A stretch of DNA of 64,000 nucleotides, taken from positions 1,798,001 through 1,862,000 of the forward strand of contig NZ_SHNN01000001.1 of assembly GCF_026262625.1 (NCBI RefSeq), read 5' to 3'. Each line of letters opens with the position of its first letter. Within the stretch, counting starts at the first letter, position 1. The position numbers and the translations under genes were made by a program. The stretch is from Candidatus Litorirhabdus singularis (lineage in GTDB: Bacteria; Pseudomonadota; Gammaproteobacteria; Pseudomonadales; Halieaceae). Below the pieces are notes generated by a model. The model was not told the DNA's origin. It ran no database searches and worked only from the letters and a program-made list of their open reading frames with translations. Shown here one piece after another: positions 17,714-26,120 of this stretch.

Positions 17714-17739
17714 AAAACAGATTCCAGTTTTTGTCCGAT
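17714..17739. promoter_or_regulatory. possible TetR autoregulatory site
   Basis: Upstream of the TetR start (17675) lie an imperfect inverted repeat, AAAAC-8 nt-GTTTT (17715-17732), and directly next to it TTGTCCGATC, containing the TGTCCGAT half-site of the 15436 palindrome. Only one arm is well conserved, so this is a weak call. Confidence 0.35.
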
Positions 17740-17846
17740 CATCCGGCGGCCGCGGGGTGGCCCGAGCATGAGCGCGCAGTTGGTTCAACTACCTGTGCCT
17801 GTGAAACTGATGAACAGCGTCGTGGGCGCAACCGGTCCTTTTGGAC

Positions 17847-17969
17847 GGTACTGACAAGTTAACTTGCCAGCACTCTCAGGGCAGCAGCGTTTACAGATTG
17901 GGGAATGGCGGTTGTTCGAGGCCAGGCGTTACATTTGGCTGGGTTCAGGAATTTGACTTGTCAAAACCC
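17847..17969 (+). mobile_element. IS6-family mini-remnant (fused ends plus right-end stub)
   Basis: GGTACTGACAAGTTAACTT reads straight into GCCAGCACT, forming a fused left/right palindrome (17847-17874). It is followed by about 70 bp of transposase C-terminus (ACAGATTGGGGAATGGCGG) and a second right end, AATTTGACTTGTCAAAACC. The element is about 120 bp with terminal repeats and no coding potential. The rest of 17676-18127 contains nothing further I can identify apart from the TraF-like gene's leader. Confidence 0.75.
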
Positions 17970-18127
17970 TTTTGCAATCTGGAAAAATGAGTCTGATAAT
18001 AACCATTGTCCTGAAACAGTGATTGATGAATGTCAGCAGATAAATCCAGGTTCTTGAATCATGATAGGTTAGGTTACTCTGGTAGAATCTGCGTCATTTT
18101 GCGTCAGTTTCAAGCATCCTTAATTTA

Positions 18128-19591
18128 ATGTCTGCTACGCGTCTCTTATTTTTACTCATCACCTTGTTTCATACGATAGCCGTGTCGGCTGAACCGGTGT
18201 ATCAACCGCCGGGGGCGAACCTTACCTATGGCAACGTAACCCATGGACAGCGGGTACTTTCTGCGACGAGCAACCCGGCCGCAGCGGCGGCTGACGTATA
18301 CCGTGGTGGAGGCAAAGCGACCAGTGGCACCGTTGTCTCGGGTGTTGCTGGCATTGAGTATGGCAATGTGCAGGAGCTCTTCGATACCATCGATGACTTG
18401 TCAAAAGGCTTCGAGCCAAGTGACCCGGGTGGTGAGTCAGGTGCGGCGCCCGAGAATCCCAAGGAGCCTATCGATATCGGTAACATCATCGACACCAATG
18501 CTCCCAATTTCAACGAAATCGTTGATGACATCGCCAAAGAAGTTACCGCCCAGGCCGCCATTCTTGCGCTTATCTCGGTCGAAGGTTACGGCAAGGCTTT
18601 CGTTTCTGCCGATATACCATTCGTTATAGGAACCGAATTACTGGGTGGCGCCTGGACACTAGGTGTCAACTGGTCCGGTACATCCAAGGCTTACGGTTTT
18701 GTTCGGCCGATCGAATTCGATTTCGACAAAGTACTGGAAGACATCAAAAACGATTACGATCCGAGTCAAACGCCGGATGGAAAACCCAGGCTCTATGACG
18801 TGTCTGGAGATGTTAATATTCTTGTCGACCAGGCCACTGGAAGCTATGGCATAAATTTCGCTAACGATAGTTCATTTTTAACCAAGGCGGTAAAAACCTT
18901 CGAGCTTTCAGTCGGCTACGGCTGGTTAGCCAAACAGTCCAAGCAAGGTAACCTGTTCCTCGGCATTGAGGGCAAATACTACAACGTGGGGTTGTCGCGC
19001 TTCAGCGTTCGTTTCGGGGATTTCACAGACTCTGAAGAGATATTCGACTCGCTTCGGAACAGTAATTTTGTACATGACAAGGGTTTTGGGGTTGATTTTG
19101 GCACACTTTGGGTCGCGCGTAATTACCAGCTTGGTGCCACCCTTACCAACATCAATGAACCAAAATTTGAATATCCCGATGTCGATATATCATCTTACTC
19201 CGATCAAGTCGTCATTAGTTTTCTGCAAAAAGACAAGCACTATACGATGGAGCGCCAGCTAAAGATCGAGGCCTCTTACTTCACGACCAACCGCAAGTTG
19301 ACAGTCAACCTTGGCCTCGATGCGAATAACGTAGAAGACCCGGTTGGTGATGATTTTCAGTGGTTGACGATGAGCGCTGGTTACGTGATAGATAGCTGGT
19401 GGCTACCCGGCGTACGTTTCGGATATCGGCAGAACCTCGCGGGGACGGAGCTCAAGTACCTGAGTGTCGGAGTAACCGCATTCAAGATCCTGAATATCGA
19501 TATTGCTTCATCTCTCGAACAGGTCAAAATCAACGGAACCAAGTTGCCCCAGGGATTGATCGCGAGTATGGGTTTCGACATCAGTTTCTAG
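18128..19591 (+). CDS. TraF-like outer-membrane beta-barrel protein
   Basis: A 487-residue secreted protein with a signal peptide (LLFLLITLFHTIAVSAEP, cleavage after VSA). The mature part begins VYQPPGANLTYGNVTHGQRV and shows the pattern of the 'conjugal transfer protein TraF' (TraF_2) family found in non-conjugative marine bacteria: SNPAAAA near the N-terminus, then a C-terminal half of alternating amphipathic strands (LFLGIEGKYYNVGLSRFSVR ... LWVARNYQLGATLTNINEP) ending in a terminal Phe (GFDISF), as expected of a beta-barrel. No conjugation gene is nearby, so the TraF name is by similarity only. The gene is bounded on both sides by IS6 remnants. Confidence 0.72.
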   Translation: MSATRLLFLLITLFHTIAVSAEPVYQPPGANLTYGNVTHGQRVLSATSNPAAAAADVYRGGGKATSGTVVSGVAGIEYGNVQELFDTIDDLSKGFEPSDPGGESGAAPENPKEPIDIGNIIDTNAPNFNEIVDDIAKEVTAQAAILALISVEGYGKAFVSADIPFVIGTELLGGAWTLGVNWSGTSKAYGFVRPIEFDFDKVLEDIKNDYDPSQTPDGKPRLYDVSGDVNILVDQATGSYGINFANDSSFLTKAVKTFELSVGYGWLAKQSKQGNLFLGIEGKYYNVGLSRFSVRFGDFTDSEEIFDSLRNSNFVHDKGFGVDFGTLWVARNYQLGATLTNINEPKFEYPDVDISSYSDQVVISFLQKDKHYTMERQLKIEASYFTTNRKLTVNLGLDANNVEDPVGDDFQWLTMSAGYVIDSWWLPGVRFGYRQNLAGTELKYLSVGVTAFKILNIDIASSLEQVKINGTKLPQGLIASMGFDISF

Positions 19592-19606
19592 CATACTAAT
19601 CTGAGG

Positions 19607-20057
19607 GGTATTGCCACGTTAAAGCGCTGTAATTGATAGAATCGACGCATAACACCTTCAGACGCCTGCTCCGATCTAGTGGCACTCAGCCAAGAACGAT
19701 CGTGACGGTTAAGTTGCGTAGCTAACCCGTAGCCCATGGGGAAGTGATGCCAGACACGATCCACACTACGCAGCAGTATGAGAATAATCGGGCAGAGCAG
19801 TCACACGAGGCGACCAGGGTAAGGGAGCGGGGGATGCGTGGTCCCACATCCCGCAAGTTCCAATCGATCAGGCAGGCTCAGAGGTTTCTGGATGCTCATG
19901 CTGTCGCTACTAATTTAGTCAATCTTGGTAGGCATCTCATCAGCGCAGTACAGCTTCGGAATCTCAGGGTAGCTGCGTTTACAGATTGGGGAATGGCGGT
20001 TGTTTGACGTCAGGCGTTACATTTGGCTGGTTTTAGGAATTTAACTTGTCTAAACCC
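19607..20057 (+). mobile_element. IS6-family remnant with both ends, large internal deletion
   Basis: It runs from left end GGTATTGCCACGTTAA (19607) with leader TTGATAGAATCG to right end AATTTAACTTGTCTAAACC (20057). The N-terminal transposase half is deleted; the remainder reads SGTQPRTIVTVKLRS, an in-frame stop, then HTTQQYENNRAEQSHEATRV and NLVNLGRHLISAVQL. The 15-nt extra segment TGGTCCCACATCCCG is at 19839-19853. I see no 8-bp target duplication flanking it. Confidence 0.85.
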
Positions 20058-20151
20058 TTGCGCAGGTTGTGTCCACTTTCCTTGCAGCATCGGACTTCAC
20101 CCAACAGAAAATAAATGATAACTTCCCCGGCCAAAATTAGGGTATCGGGAT

Positions 20152-21288
20152 ATGCGATTATTACCAATTAGTCTTTTGGCACTCACCCTCGCCGCTTGCG
20201 GCGGGTCCAACAACAACGACAACGATGTAACCGTGCCAAACTATAGTGACGCCGATTTTTCTGCGGCTGACGCGTGGCTGGAGGGCTTTGTCCAAACCGA
20301 GGCGGCCTTCCCGGGTGGTTCTTATGTGATCGTTGACCGGGCCAACGGTATCGTTCACAAGGGCGCGTTTGGTGACCAGGACGGAGAAGACCTGGTGTTG
20401 TTGGCATCCACCTCGAAAGTACCGACGGTAATGCTGCTGATGGCACTGGCGGAAGACGACGACAATGTCGAGTTTGCCATCGATGCACCTATCGCGAACT
20501 ACCTGCCCTGGATGGGCGTTTGGGACGCCGACATTACCACTGAGCACCTGATGTCCAACCGCTCGGGAATACCTGGCCTAGTCAATCTTTTCACCCGCCC
20601 CGATGACTATCAGGCCCACATTTGCCAGTACCTCCCGTTTGGGACTCTGCAAGCCTGCGCTGAAACCCTTTACACCACGCCACTGCCAGCGCTGGAGAGC
20701 ACTCCGGCCAATACCGCCTTTGAATACGGCGGCTCCCAGTGGCAACTTGCAGGTGCTGTGGCCGAAGTGGTCGGCGGCAGCTCCTGGAACCAGCTGTGGG
20801 ACGCCTACATCGGTGCACCCTGCGGACTGGAGGTCGCAACCTACGGTAACAATCTCTCTAATGCGGCAGGGTGGGACGGCAATGCGGAAAGTCTGGGAGG
20901 GCTGGACAACCCCAACATGGAAGGCGGCATGATGAGCAATCTGGACGACTACGCCAAACTGCTGTCGTTACACCTGAGTGGGGGGCTGTGCGGCGACAAC
21001 CGGGTGTTATCGGAAGAAGCGGTAAAGTTTATGCGCATCGCCAGAACTGATCAGCCCGGTTATGGCATGGGTTGGTGGTTGGAGACGCCTGTCGATGGTG
21101 GCGAAGTCACCCTGTTTACCGATGCGGGCTTCTACGGTTCGGTGGCCTGGATCGACACCGAGCGCCAATACGCCGGTGTGATATTGTTTGAAGAGTATTC
21201 GGGTGCTCGGGGCAGTATCGGCAGTGGCGGTGCGATCAGCCAACTCATCCCTCTGATTGAGGAAGCGATCGACGCTGTTGCGCCTTAA
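20152..21288 (+). CDS. serine hydrolase lipoprotein (class C beta-lactamase fold)
   Basis: A 378-residue lipoprotein with lipobox LAAC (Cys16) in MRLLPISLLALTLAACGGSN, then an Asn/Asp-rich linker. The catalytic SxxK is STSK in LLASTSKVPTVMLLMALA. FEYGGSQWQLAG occupies the place of the YxN motif, with Gly at the usual Asn position. The C-terminal region GYGMGWWLETP ... TDAGFYGSVAWID corresponds to the HxG/KTG area. Such proteins act as esterases or peptidases in the periplasm more often than as true beta-lactamases. It is a single gene bounded by IS6 remnants on both sides. Confidence 0.82.
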   Translation: MRLLPISLLALTLAACGGSNNNDNDVTVPNYSDADFSAADAWLEGFVQTEAAFPGGSYVIVDRANGIVHKGAFGDQDGEDLVLLASTSKVPTVMLLMALAEDDDNVEFAIDAPIANYLPWMGVWDADITTEHLMSNRSGIPGLVNLFTRPDDYQAHICQYLPFGTLQACAETLYTTPLPALESTPANTAFEYGGSQWQLAGAVAEVVGGSSWNQLWDAYIGAPCGLEVATYGNNLSNAAGWDGNAESLGGLDNPNMEGGMMSNLDDYAKLLSLHLSGGLCGDNRVLSEEAVKFMRIARTDQPGYGMGWWLETPVDGGEVTLFTDAGFYGSVAWIDTERQYAGVILFEEYSGARGSIGSGGAISQLIPLIEEAIDAVAP

Positions 21289-21320
21289 CGCGCCCAGTCG
21301 CTGCACTCGACGCTCGCGAC

Positions 21321-21479
21321 GTTACTGACAAGTTAACTTCTTTTTCGCGAAAAGTTGGGGGGTAGCGCGAAAGATTCGGTGAATTTCAGCCAAAAACGGG
21401 AGCTGGTGACGCATTTCTGCTTATCTGAACCCTGTTTGTGTAGTGTCGGTCCATGACGTCACGTTAACTTGCCAGTGCC
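21321..21479 (+). mobile_element. IS6-family remnant, alternative left end
   Basis: The left end GTTACTGACAAGTTAACTT is followed by a stretch, GCGCGAAAGATTCGGTGAA then GGGAGCTGGTGACGCAT, shared with the copy at 52491 but not with the TTGATAGAATCGG type. It jumps to a right end, ACGTTAACTTGCCAGTGCC (21479). Nearly all transposase sequence is gone. Confidence 0.75.
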
Positions 21480-21482
21480 TCG

Positions 21483-22742
21483 CTAGCGCTCCAGCTCAAT
21501 CGCCAGGCGACGCAAATTCAGTGCAAAGGGCATAACTTCCGCTAGAGAACCCATGGTTACCAACACGCCATAGGTTCCTGATTTTCGATCAATCCAGGGA
21601 AATGTGCCAAACGCACCCGCGCTGTTTATCTTTGTACAGCGCCCCTCAAGCGGAGATTCGCACCATAGGCCGAGCCCGTAAAACCAGTCCTCGGGTAATG
21701 GTCCGCGCTCACTGTGGTGAACCAACGTCGAAGTCTGGTCGCTCTCCATTTGTCCAGTGCTGTCCTCAGTCAGCAAGCGGCGTTCCATTCCATCGGCAGA
21801 CACAGCTGTTAGAAAATTAAAATAGTCCTGGCCGGAAGCATACAGGCCACCTGCAAGATTCGGTGACTGAATCTCGACGCCAGGACTGTACCAAAACGGA
21901 TGGCCGTAAGTGCTGTGTTCCATTCCCGCGGGGGTTGCGACCAACTCATCAAAGAGTTGCGACCAGCGCTTACCGGATGCCTGCTCTGCAATATAGCCCG
22001 CGATCTGCATTGAGATGCCGCCATAGGAAAACTTAACTCCTGGTTCATTCTTCACCGGTATTTGAATCAGCTGCTCAAAGTGTGCTCTGTAAGACATGCT
22101 CGGAGGGTTTTCAATGGCATGGCCCGGGCCGGCCCCGCTCGAGTGGCTCAATAACTGTCGCAGTGTTGCGTTTGCCCAGTGTCCGTCTAATTCGGGAATA
22201 TAAGTATTCAGCGGAGCATCCAGGGTGAGTACGCCCTGCTCAACCAGGCGCATCAATACCGCAGAGCTAACCCATTTGCTCGCTGATGCAACCGATACAA
22301 CCTTATTGGCATCAAAATCACCGGAGCTAACCCGAATCTGCTCACCACCATTTCTGCCTACAAGCATCACGGCACCAGGCAACTCGAGAACCTCCACCAT
22401 TTCATCTAGCGCCACCTGCAGTGATTCTCTCTCGACGTTATCAGGATATTCGGGCAACCCACGCGCGCGCCACTTGTGTCGTATTACATTGAAGATGGAG
22501 GACCGTATATACGCTGCGACCTCACTAGGCCCCAAATCACCGTTGCCGTCGATATCGAGCTCGCTGATTCGCAAACGCATCAATGGCGACAGTTCTTCGG
22601 TTTGAATTACGCCGTTTCTATCGACGTCCATCATAGTCATTATTCTATCGACCTGACCGCTCTGCCATGAGGTGACGAGCCAAGTGGCTAGCGCAAGGGC
22701 AATAGTGATGATAAGTAATGTGAGTTTAGTGGAGGTCTTCAT
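21483..22742 (-). CDS. EF-hand plus beta-lactamase-fold serine hydrolase
   Basis: A 419-residue protein with an N-terminal membrane anchor or signal (LTLLIITIALALATWLVTSW). Two EF-hand calcium loops follow at about residues 39-51 (DVDRNGVIQTEE) and 64-75 (DIDGNGDLGPSE). A class C beta-lactamase/esterase domain fills the rest: SxxK is SASK in VVSVASASKWVSSAVLMRL, the YxN-like site is FSYGGISMQIAG, and GYIAEQ..GKRW, AGAFGTFPWID match the C-terminal core. I chose ATG 22742, preceded by AAGGAAC. It lies 84 bp after the DUF1254 gene in the same direction, probably one operon with the amidohydrolase upstream. The EF-hand fusion suggests calcium-dependent folding or surface location. Confidence 0.82.
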   Translation of the reverse strand: MKTSTKLTLLIITIALALATWLVTSWQSGQVDRIMTMMDVDRNGVIQTEELSPLMRLRISELDIDGNGDLGPSEVAAYIRSSIFNVIRHKWRARGLPEYPDNVERESLQVALDEMVEVLELPGAVMLVGRNGGEQIRVSSGDFDANKVVSVASASKWVSSAVLMRLVEQGVLTLDAPLNTYIPELDGHWANATLRQLLSHSSGAGPGHAIENPPSMSYRAHFEQLIQIPVKNEPGVKFSYGGISMQIAGYIAEQASGKRWSQLFDELVATPAGMEHSTYGHPFWYSPGVEIQSPNLAGGLYASGQDYFNFLTAVSADGMERRLLTEDSTGQMESDQTSTLVHHSERGPLPEDWFYGLGLWCESPLEGRCTKINSAGAFGTFPWIDRKSGTYGVLVTMGSLAEVMPFALNLRRLAIELER

Positions 22743-22826
22743 CGAGAATAGTTCCTTGTCGCTGACTGCCCTGATCGTAAGTACGCAGACCATCGCGCTC
22801 AGGTTGAAATTGATGGGTAATTTACA

Positions 22827-23906
22827 TCACAGGCGTGGGCGGTGTAGCTCACTCACTTCGGGGAACGTCCAGTCACCACTAAGGATTTCTTCTAGTGGGC
22901 GATACAACCTAACCACATAGTTCCAGCCATCTGTCAGCGGAATGTAGTTGCTACTTTGAGGGTCTCCGCCGAAATGTATGGTGATCGATCCATCGGCATT
23001 CTTTTCCGCGGATTGATCCGACACACCGTAGGACCCATAGTCATTTTGCTCAAAATAGCCGTCTTTGTTGTACATTGCCAATGACCAGAATCCATCCACA
23101 GGGACATCTTTAACTGTCAGCACGTAGGCGCCCGTGTGCGGCAAATCCGGGTTCACTGTCAGGAGCAGGGACTCACGTTCAGGCAGCGTACCGAAGCCAT
23201 AAGCTGAGGCCAGTAGTTGTTTAATCGGATCGACTTCTTCCCTGGAGCCCGCTGCCCCCGCGTTGTCCTCCAAACCTTTTCCAAGCGCCAACAAATGCTC
23301 CGTTGTAGCGCCAAAACTTTCCGCGTCATAAGCGGGATGCTGATAGGGTCTGTCAGACTGGCTCTGAATCGCCAGCTGGTCCTGCAGAACTCTAGCAACT
23401 TCTATATCGTTGGTGATCTCTGGAGATACCAAAGTTCGCACCAATAGCCAGACATAGGAGGTTTCGAACTGGTTCATATCCAGTTTATAGCTACCGCCGC
23501 CGTGGAACACGGCATTGGTGTAGCCTTCCTCATTAACCACTTGCAGCGACATGTATCGTCCGGCCGCTTCCGGCATTTCCACCACTGCACCTTCACTGAT
23601 ATCAACAATAGCAACGCTGTAAAGCGTGTCTCGATTAAGTCGCTTACTGCTTCGATTCTCGAGGCCAGCAACGTTACGTGAATGACTAAATCGATTTATG
23701 TCACCTGCACTGGCATAGTATTTGTCAAACTGCAGGGCCGTCTTGGCACGTACGTAGTTCAACGCGCTCACTTTAATCACGGCTGAGATTTCCTCCTCTG
23801 GGCTCGCTGGACCAGCGGATGTCAATCCGCTGGTCAGCAGTATCATGGAAAACACGCACGCCAGAGAACTTGAGAGACGACTGAAAATAATCCTGCCAGG
23901 GTTCAT
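22827..23906 (-). CDS. DUF1254/DUF1214 secreted protein
   Basis: A 359-residue exported protein with a signal peptide (LACVFSMILLTSGLTSAGPA). The N-terminal DUF1254 part shows RLNRDTLYSVAIVDISEGAV and GRYMSLQVVNEEGYTNAVFH; the C-terminal DUF1214 part shows GFWSLAMYNKDGYF, DGSITIHFGGDPQSSNYIPL and a final strand YVVRLYRPLEEIL. Function of the family is unknown, though it is often near catabolic or stress genes. It starts 12 bp after the stop of the upstream amidohydrolase, so the two are surely co-transcribed, with the EF-hand serine hydrolase downstream. Confidence 0.83.
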   Translation of the reverse strand: MNPGRIIFSRLSSSLACVFSMILLTSGLTSAGPASPEEEISAVIKVSALNYVRAKTALQFDKYYASAGDINRFSHSRNVAGLENRSSKRLNRDTLYSVAIVDISEGAVVEMPEAAGRYMSLQVVNEEGYTNAVFHGGGSYKLDMNQFETSYVWLLVRTLVSPEITNDIEVARVLQDQLAIQSQSDRPYQHPAYDAESFGATTEHLLALGKGLEDNAGAAGSREEVDPIKQLLASAYGFGTLPERESLLLTVNPDLPHTGAYVLTVKDVPVDGFWSLAMYNKDGYFEQNDYGSYGVSDQSAEKNADGSITIHFGGDPQSSNYIPLTDGWNYVVRLYRPLEEILSGDWTFPEVSELHRPRL

Positions 23907-23917
23907 TCTTAAGAACG

Positions 23918-25108
23918 CTAAATGAGTCCCATCAAGTCTTCAAAGTTCTTGGCGTAAAAGTTATCTAACTCTTCCGGTGATGCCTGGACCAAGTCAAGGC
24001 TGCGTTCAAAATCGCCAAACGGATCACTACCGCCTTCAGGGTGAGGGTAGTCAGTGTTGAACATCAACATATCCTTGCCAACGCTGCGCAGTACCCAGCC
24101 TGTGTCCTCCACGTGCAATGGTGTCGCTCTCACTTGGCGCCTCATATAGTCTGAAGGTTTCATCGACAAATCTTTCAAGCCCATATCGAACTTGCCTAGC
24201 TCAGATACACCCAGGTCCAGATTTGCCATACACGCGGGCAACCAATTTGAGCCCAGTTCAATGAGGCCAATCTTAAGCTTAGGGAACCGCTCCAGCACGC
24301 CGTCATAGATCATGCAGGTAAGCCAGCGCTCTATAGAATGGTGCAAAATGGGCAGGTCTTTTGGCGAAGTAGTTTCGACGTTCATCGACATTGGGTGGAG
24401 TACACGTTCGACGCCCGTATTTCTATACACCTGAGGCAACTTCTTGCCGCTACCAATGTGCAGTACTATCGGCACGCCGGCTTCTTCCATGAGTGCCCAA
24501 ATGGGATCGTAGGCGATGTGTGAAGGCGCACGCCCATCGTAGGCATCTGAGCGCATCCAAAGCGATTTAATGCCCATGTCGATGGCTTGCTTGGCACTTT
24601 CCAAAGCCATAGCCGGGTCTTGTAGTGAGAGGTAGCCCACCGACAGAAGACGCTGTTTATCAGCGGCGCAAAAATCAACCATGCCTCTATTCATGGCTTC
24701 ACTGCCGCCGTAAATCACTTTTGGATCTCTGGAGCCGGCGAAGCGAGAGGCAAATACCAGACCGGGAAATACCAACTGGCTGCTAATGCCAGCAATGTCC
24801 AGTGAGTCACGGCGCTCCTCTCCGTTAACCGCGCCGTATGCTGCCATGAGGTTGCGTTTTCCGGGGCTGCCGAATAAGTTTGATTTCAATTGCTCGGTCA
24901 GTTCTGGGTCGTTGCCTGCCAAACGATTTTTGGCCTGTGCAATGGCAGGCTGTAACTGGGGAATGTCTTCAATTTTTAGAAAGGGTTCGTCAAGGTTCTC
25001 TCGAACGTACTCGCTTGCATAATCTTCCATCCAACCGTCGTACTCCGTAATATGACTATCGGCATCGTGTACCGTGCGGTTGGTGCAGTGTGCTGTTGGC
25101 TGGTTCAT
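23918..25108 (-). CDS. amidohydrolase-2 family metal-dependent hydrolase/decarboxylase (copy 1)
   Basis: A 396-residue TIM-barrel protein of the Amidohydro_2 (ACMSD/ortho-benzoate decarboxylase-like) family. The N-terminal metal motif is HDADSHITEY (D-x-H-x-x-E form instead of H-x-H); further metal or catalytic residues are in VLHIGSG, ILHHSIERWL and FNTDYPHPEGGSDP. Substrate is unknown; relatives decarboxylate or hydrolyse aromatic and ring-cleavage products. I chose ATG 25108, with GAGGACAG upstream; a longer in-frame start would read through the promoter region. It is clearly paralogous to the product at 26121-27299, and first gene of a leftward operon with DUF1254 and EF-hand hydrolase genes. 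Confidence 0.85.
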   Translation of the reverse strand: MNQPTAHCTNRTVHDADSHITEYDGWMEDYASEYVRENLDEPFLKIEDIPQLQPAIAQAKNRLAGNDPELTEQLKSNLFGSPGKRNLMAAYGAVNGEERRDSLDIAGISSQLVFPGLVFASRFAGSRDPKVIYGGSEAMNRGMVDFCAADKQRLLSVGYLSLQDPAMALESAKQAIDMGIKSLWMRSDAYDGRAPSHIAYDPIWALMEEAGVPIVLHIGSGKKLPQVYRNTGVERVLHPMSMNVETTSPKDLPILHHSIERWLTCMIYDGVLERFPKLKIGLIELGSNWLPACMANLDLGVSELGKFDMGLKDLSMKPSDYMRRQVRATPLHVEDTGWVLRSVGKDMLMFNTDYPHPEGGSDPFGDFERSLDLVQASPEELDNFYAKNFEDLMGLI

Positions 25109-25471
25109 GCTGACGCTGTCCTCTATCGAAATCGTGAGAATAAAATGGGTAGCGGTTGGTTTGCTGTCTAACCTAGCTTGTGTAGGTGTCAAGCGTTTAA
25201 TATATAAAAACTATAATAGAGGTAGATGCGTGGTATTGTCAACGGCGTGTCTGTCGAATGCCAGTGATCCGGATTTTGAAGGATAGACTGGCTATTCTCG
25301 CGGCTCGTTTGTGGTTTGCCAGGCTTGAGGGAGATTATTCTCAATGCGAAATTGAGTCCCGGGTTTGCAAAGCGGTGGTAAGCTCTATGGTATCGGTAGT
25401 ACCCTATATGCTTGGATTTGGGCTAATCCTTTAGGGTATCGTCAGCTCGCAATGAATAAGGAAACGCGTTT
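25109..25471. promoter_or_regulatory. divergent promoter region, amidohydrolase/TetR
   Basis: This 363-bp gap holds no gene. On the amidohydrolase side an AT-rich stretch, TTAATATATAAAAACTATAA (25196-25215), contains CTATAATAG (25211-25219), matching a motif in front of the second amidohydrolase and TonB receptor genes. On the TetR side TACCCTA (25400-25406) and TAGGGTA (25432-25438) form a 7-bp inverted repeat with a 25-bp spacer, possibly an autoregulatory or structural element. Confidence 0.4.
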
Positions 25472-26059
25472 ATGAGTGGCAAGAAACGCACTCGCCTGTC
25501 GCCGGAAGGTCGTCGAAACCAGCTTCTCGACAGTGCCAGAGACCTGATCCAGAATCAGGGCTTTTCTGGTTTCACCATGGAGGCGCTGGCTACTGAGGCG
25601 GGCGTTAGTAACCCATTGGTATACAAGTACTTTGATACGCGGCTGGAGTTGTTACAAGAACTCTGGGCGAGAGAGTATGAGCGGTACATAAGTAACGTTT
25701 ACGAGAAGATCTCTAAAGCAGAGAATTTTGAGGATATCGTGAGGTTATTCGTGGACCTCAATTTCAGCGAGTTATCCCTGGGCGGCATTACCCACATTTT
25801 GGGCGCCCAGCCGGAAGTACGCGAAGTAACCAAAGAAAAACAGAAAGCCAATTTACGCAACACTGGGCGCTTTTTGGTGAACACTGTGGAAGAGATGTAC
25901 CACTTGACACCCTCTCAGGCTGGTCATCTTATCGCCCTGGCATCCGGCGCTTCTCAAGAAGCCGGCAGACACTTTGCCAGATATGGTGGTAGCCGAAAAA
26001 AAATGGTGGAGGATACGGTCAGCTTTATTTTGAAGGGTGTAGAGGCCTTCAAAAAGTGA
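25472..26059 (+). CDS. TetR/AcrR-family transcriptional regulator
   Basis: A 195-residue regulator. The DNA-binding domain at residues 10-55 shows SPEGRRNQLLDSARDLIQNQ then FTMEALATEAGVSNPLVYKYF, followed by a helical effector domain (LGGITHILGAQPEVREV). A good ribosome site (AAGGAAACG) precedes the ATG. It sits between two paralogous amidohydrolase genes that point away from it or towards it, close to the Rieske and TonB genes. By position it is the likely repressor of the whole catabolic cluster, responding to the substrate or a breakdown product. Confidence 0.88.
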   Translation: MSGKKRTRLSPEGRRNQLLDSARDLIQNQGFSGFTMEALATEAGVSNPLVYKYFDTRLELLQELWAREYERYISNVYEKISKAENFEDIVRLFVDLNFSELSLGGITHILGAQPEVREVTKEKQKANLRNTGRFLVNTVEEMYHLTPSQAGHLIALASGASQEAGRHFARYGGSRKKMVEDTVSFILKGVEAFKK

Positions 26060-26120
26060 CTGTGAATTCGCGCGGCAACCACTCCGGGCTGGCCGCGCGA
26101 TGAATTAGGGTGCACAAGTG

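Noticed and set aside
18128-19591. TraF-like gene as evidence of a conjugative element
   Set aside because: No other transfer, relaxase or pilus gene is present, and this family is common in non-conjugative marine bacteria.
19607-20057. Target-site duplications flanking IS copies
   Set aside because: I compared the 8 bases outside the ends at 19607/20057 and 52491/53099 and found no direct repeats; the copies are too old or rearranged.
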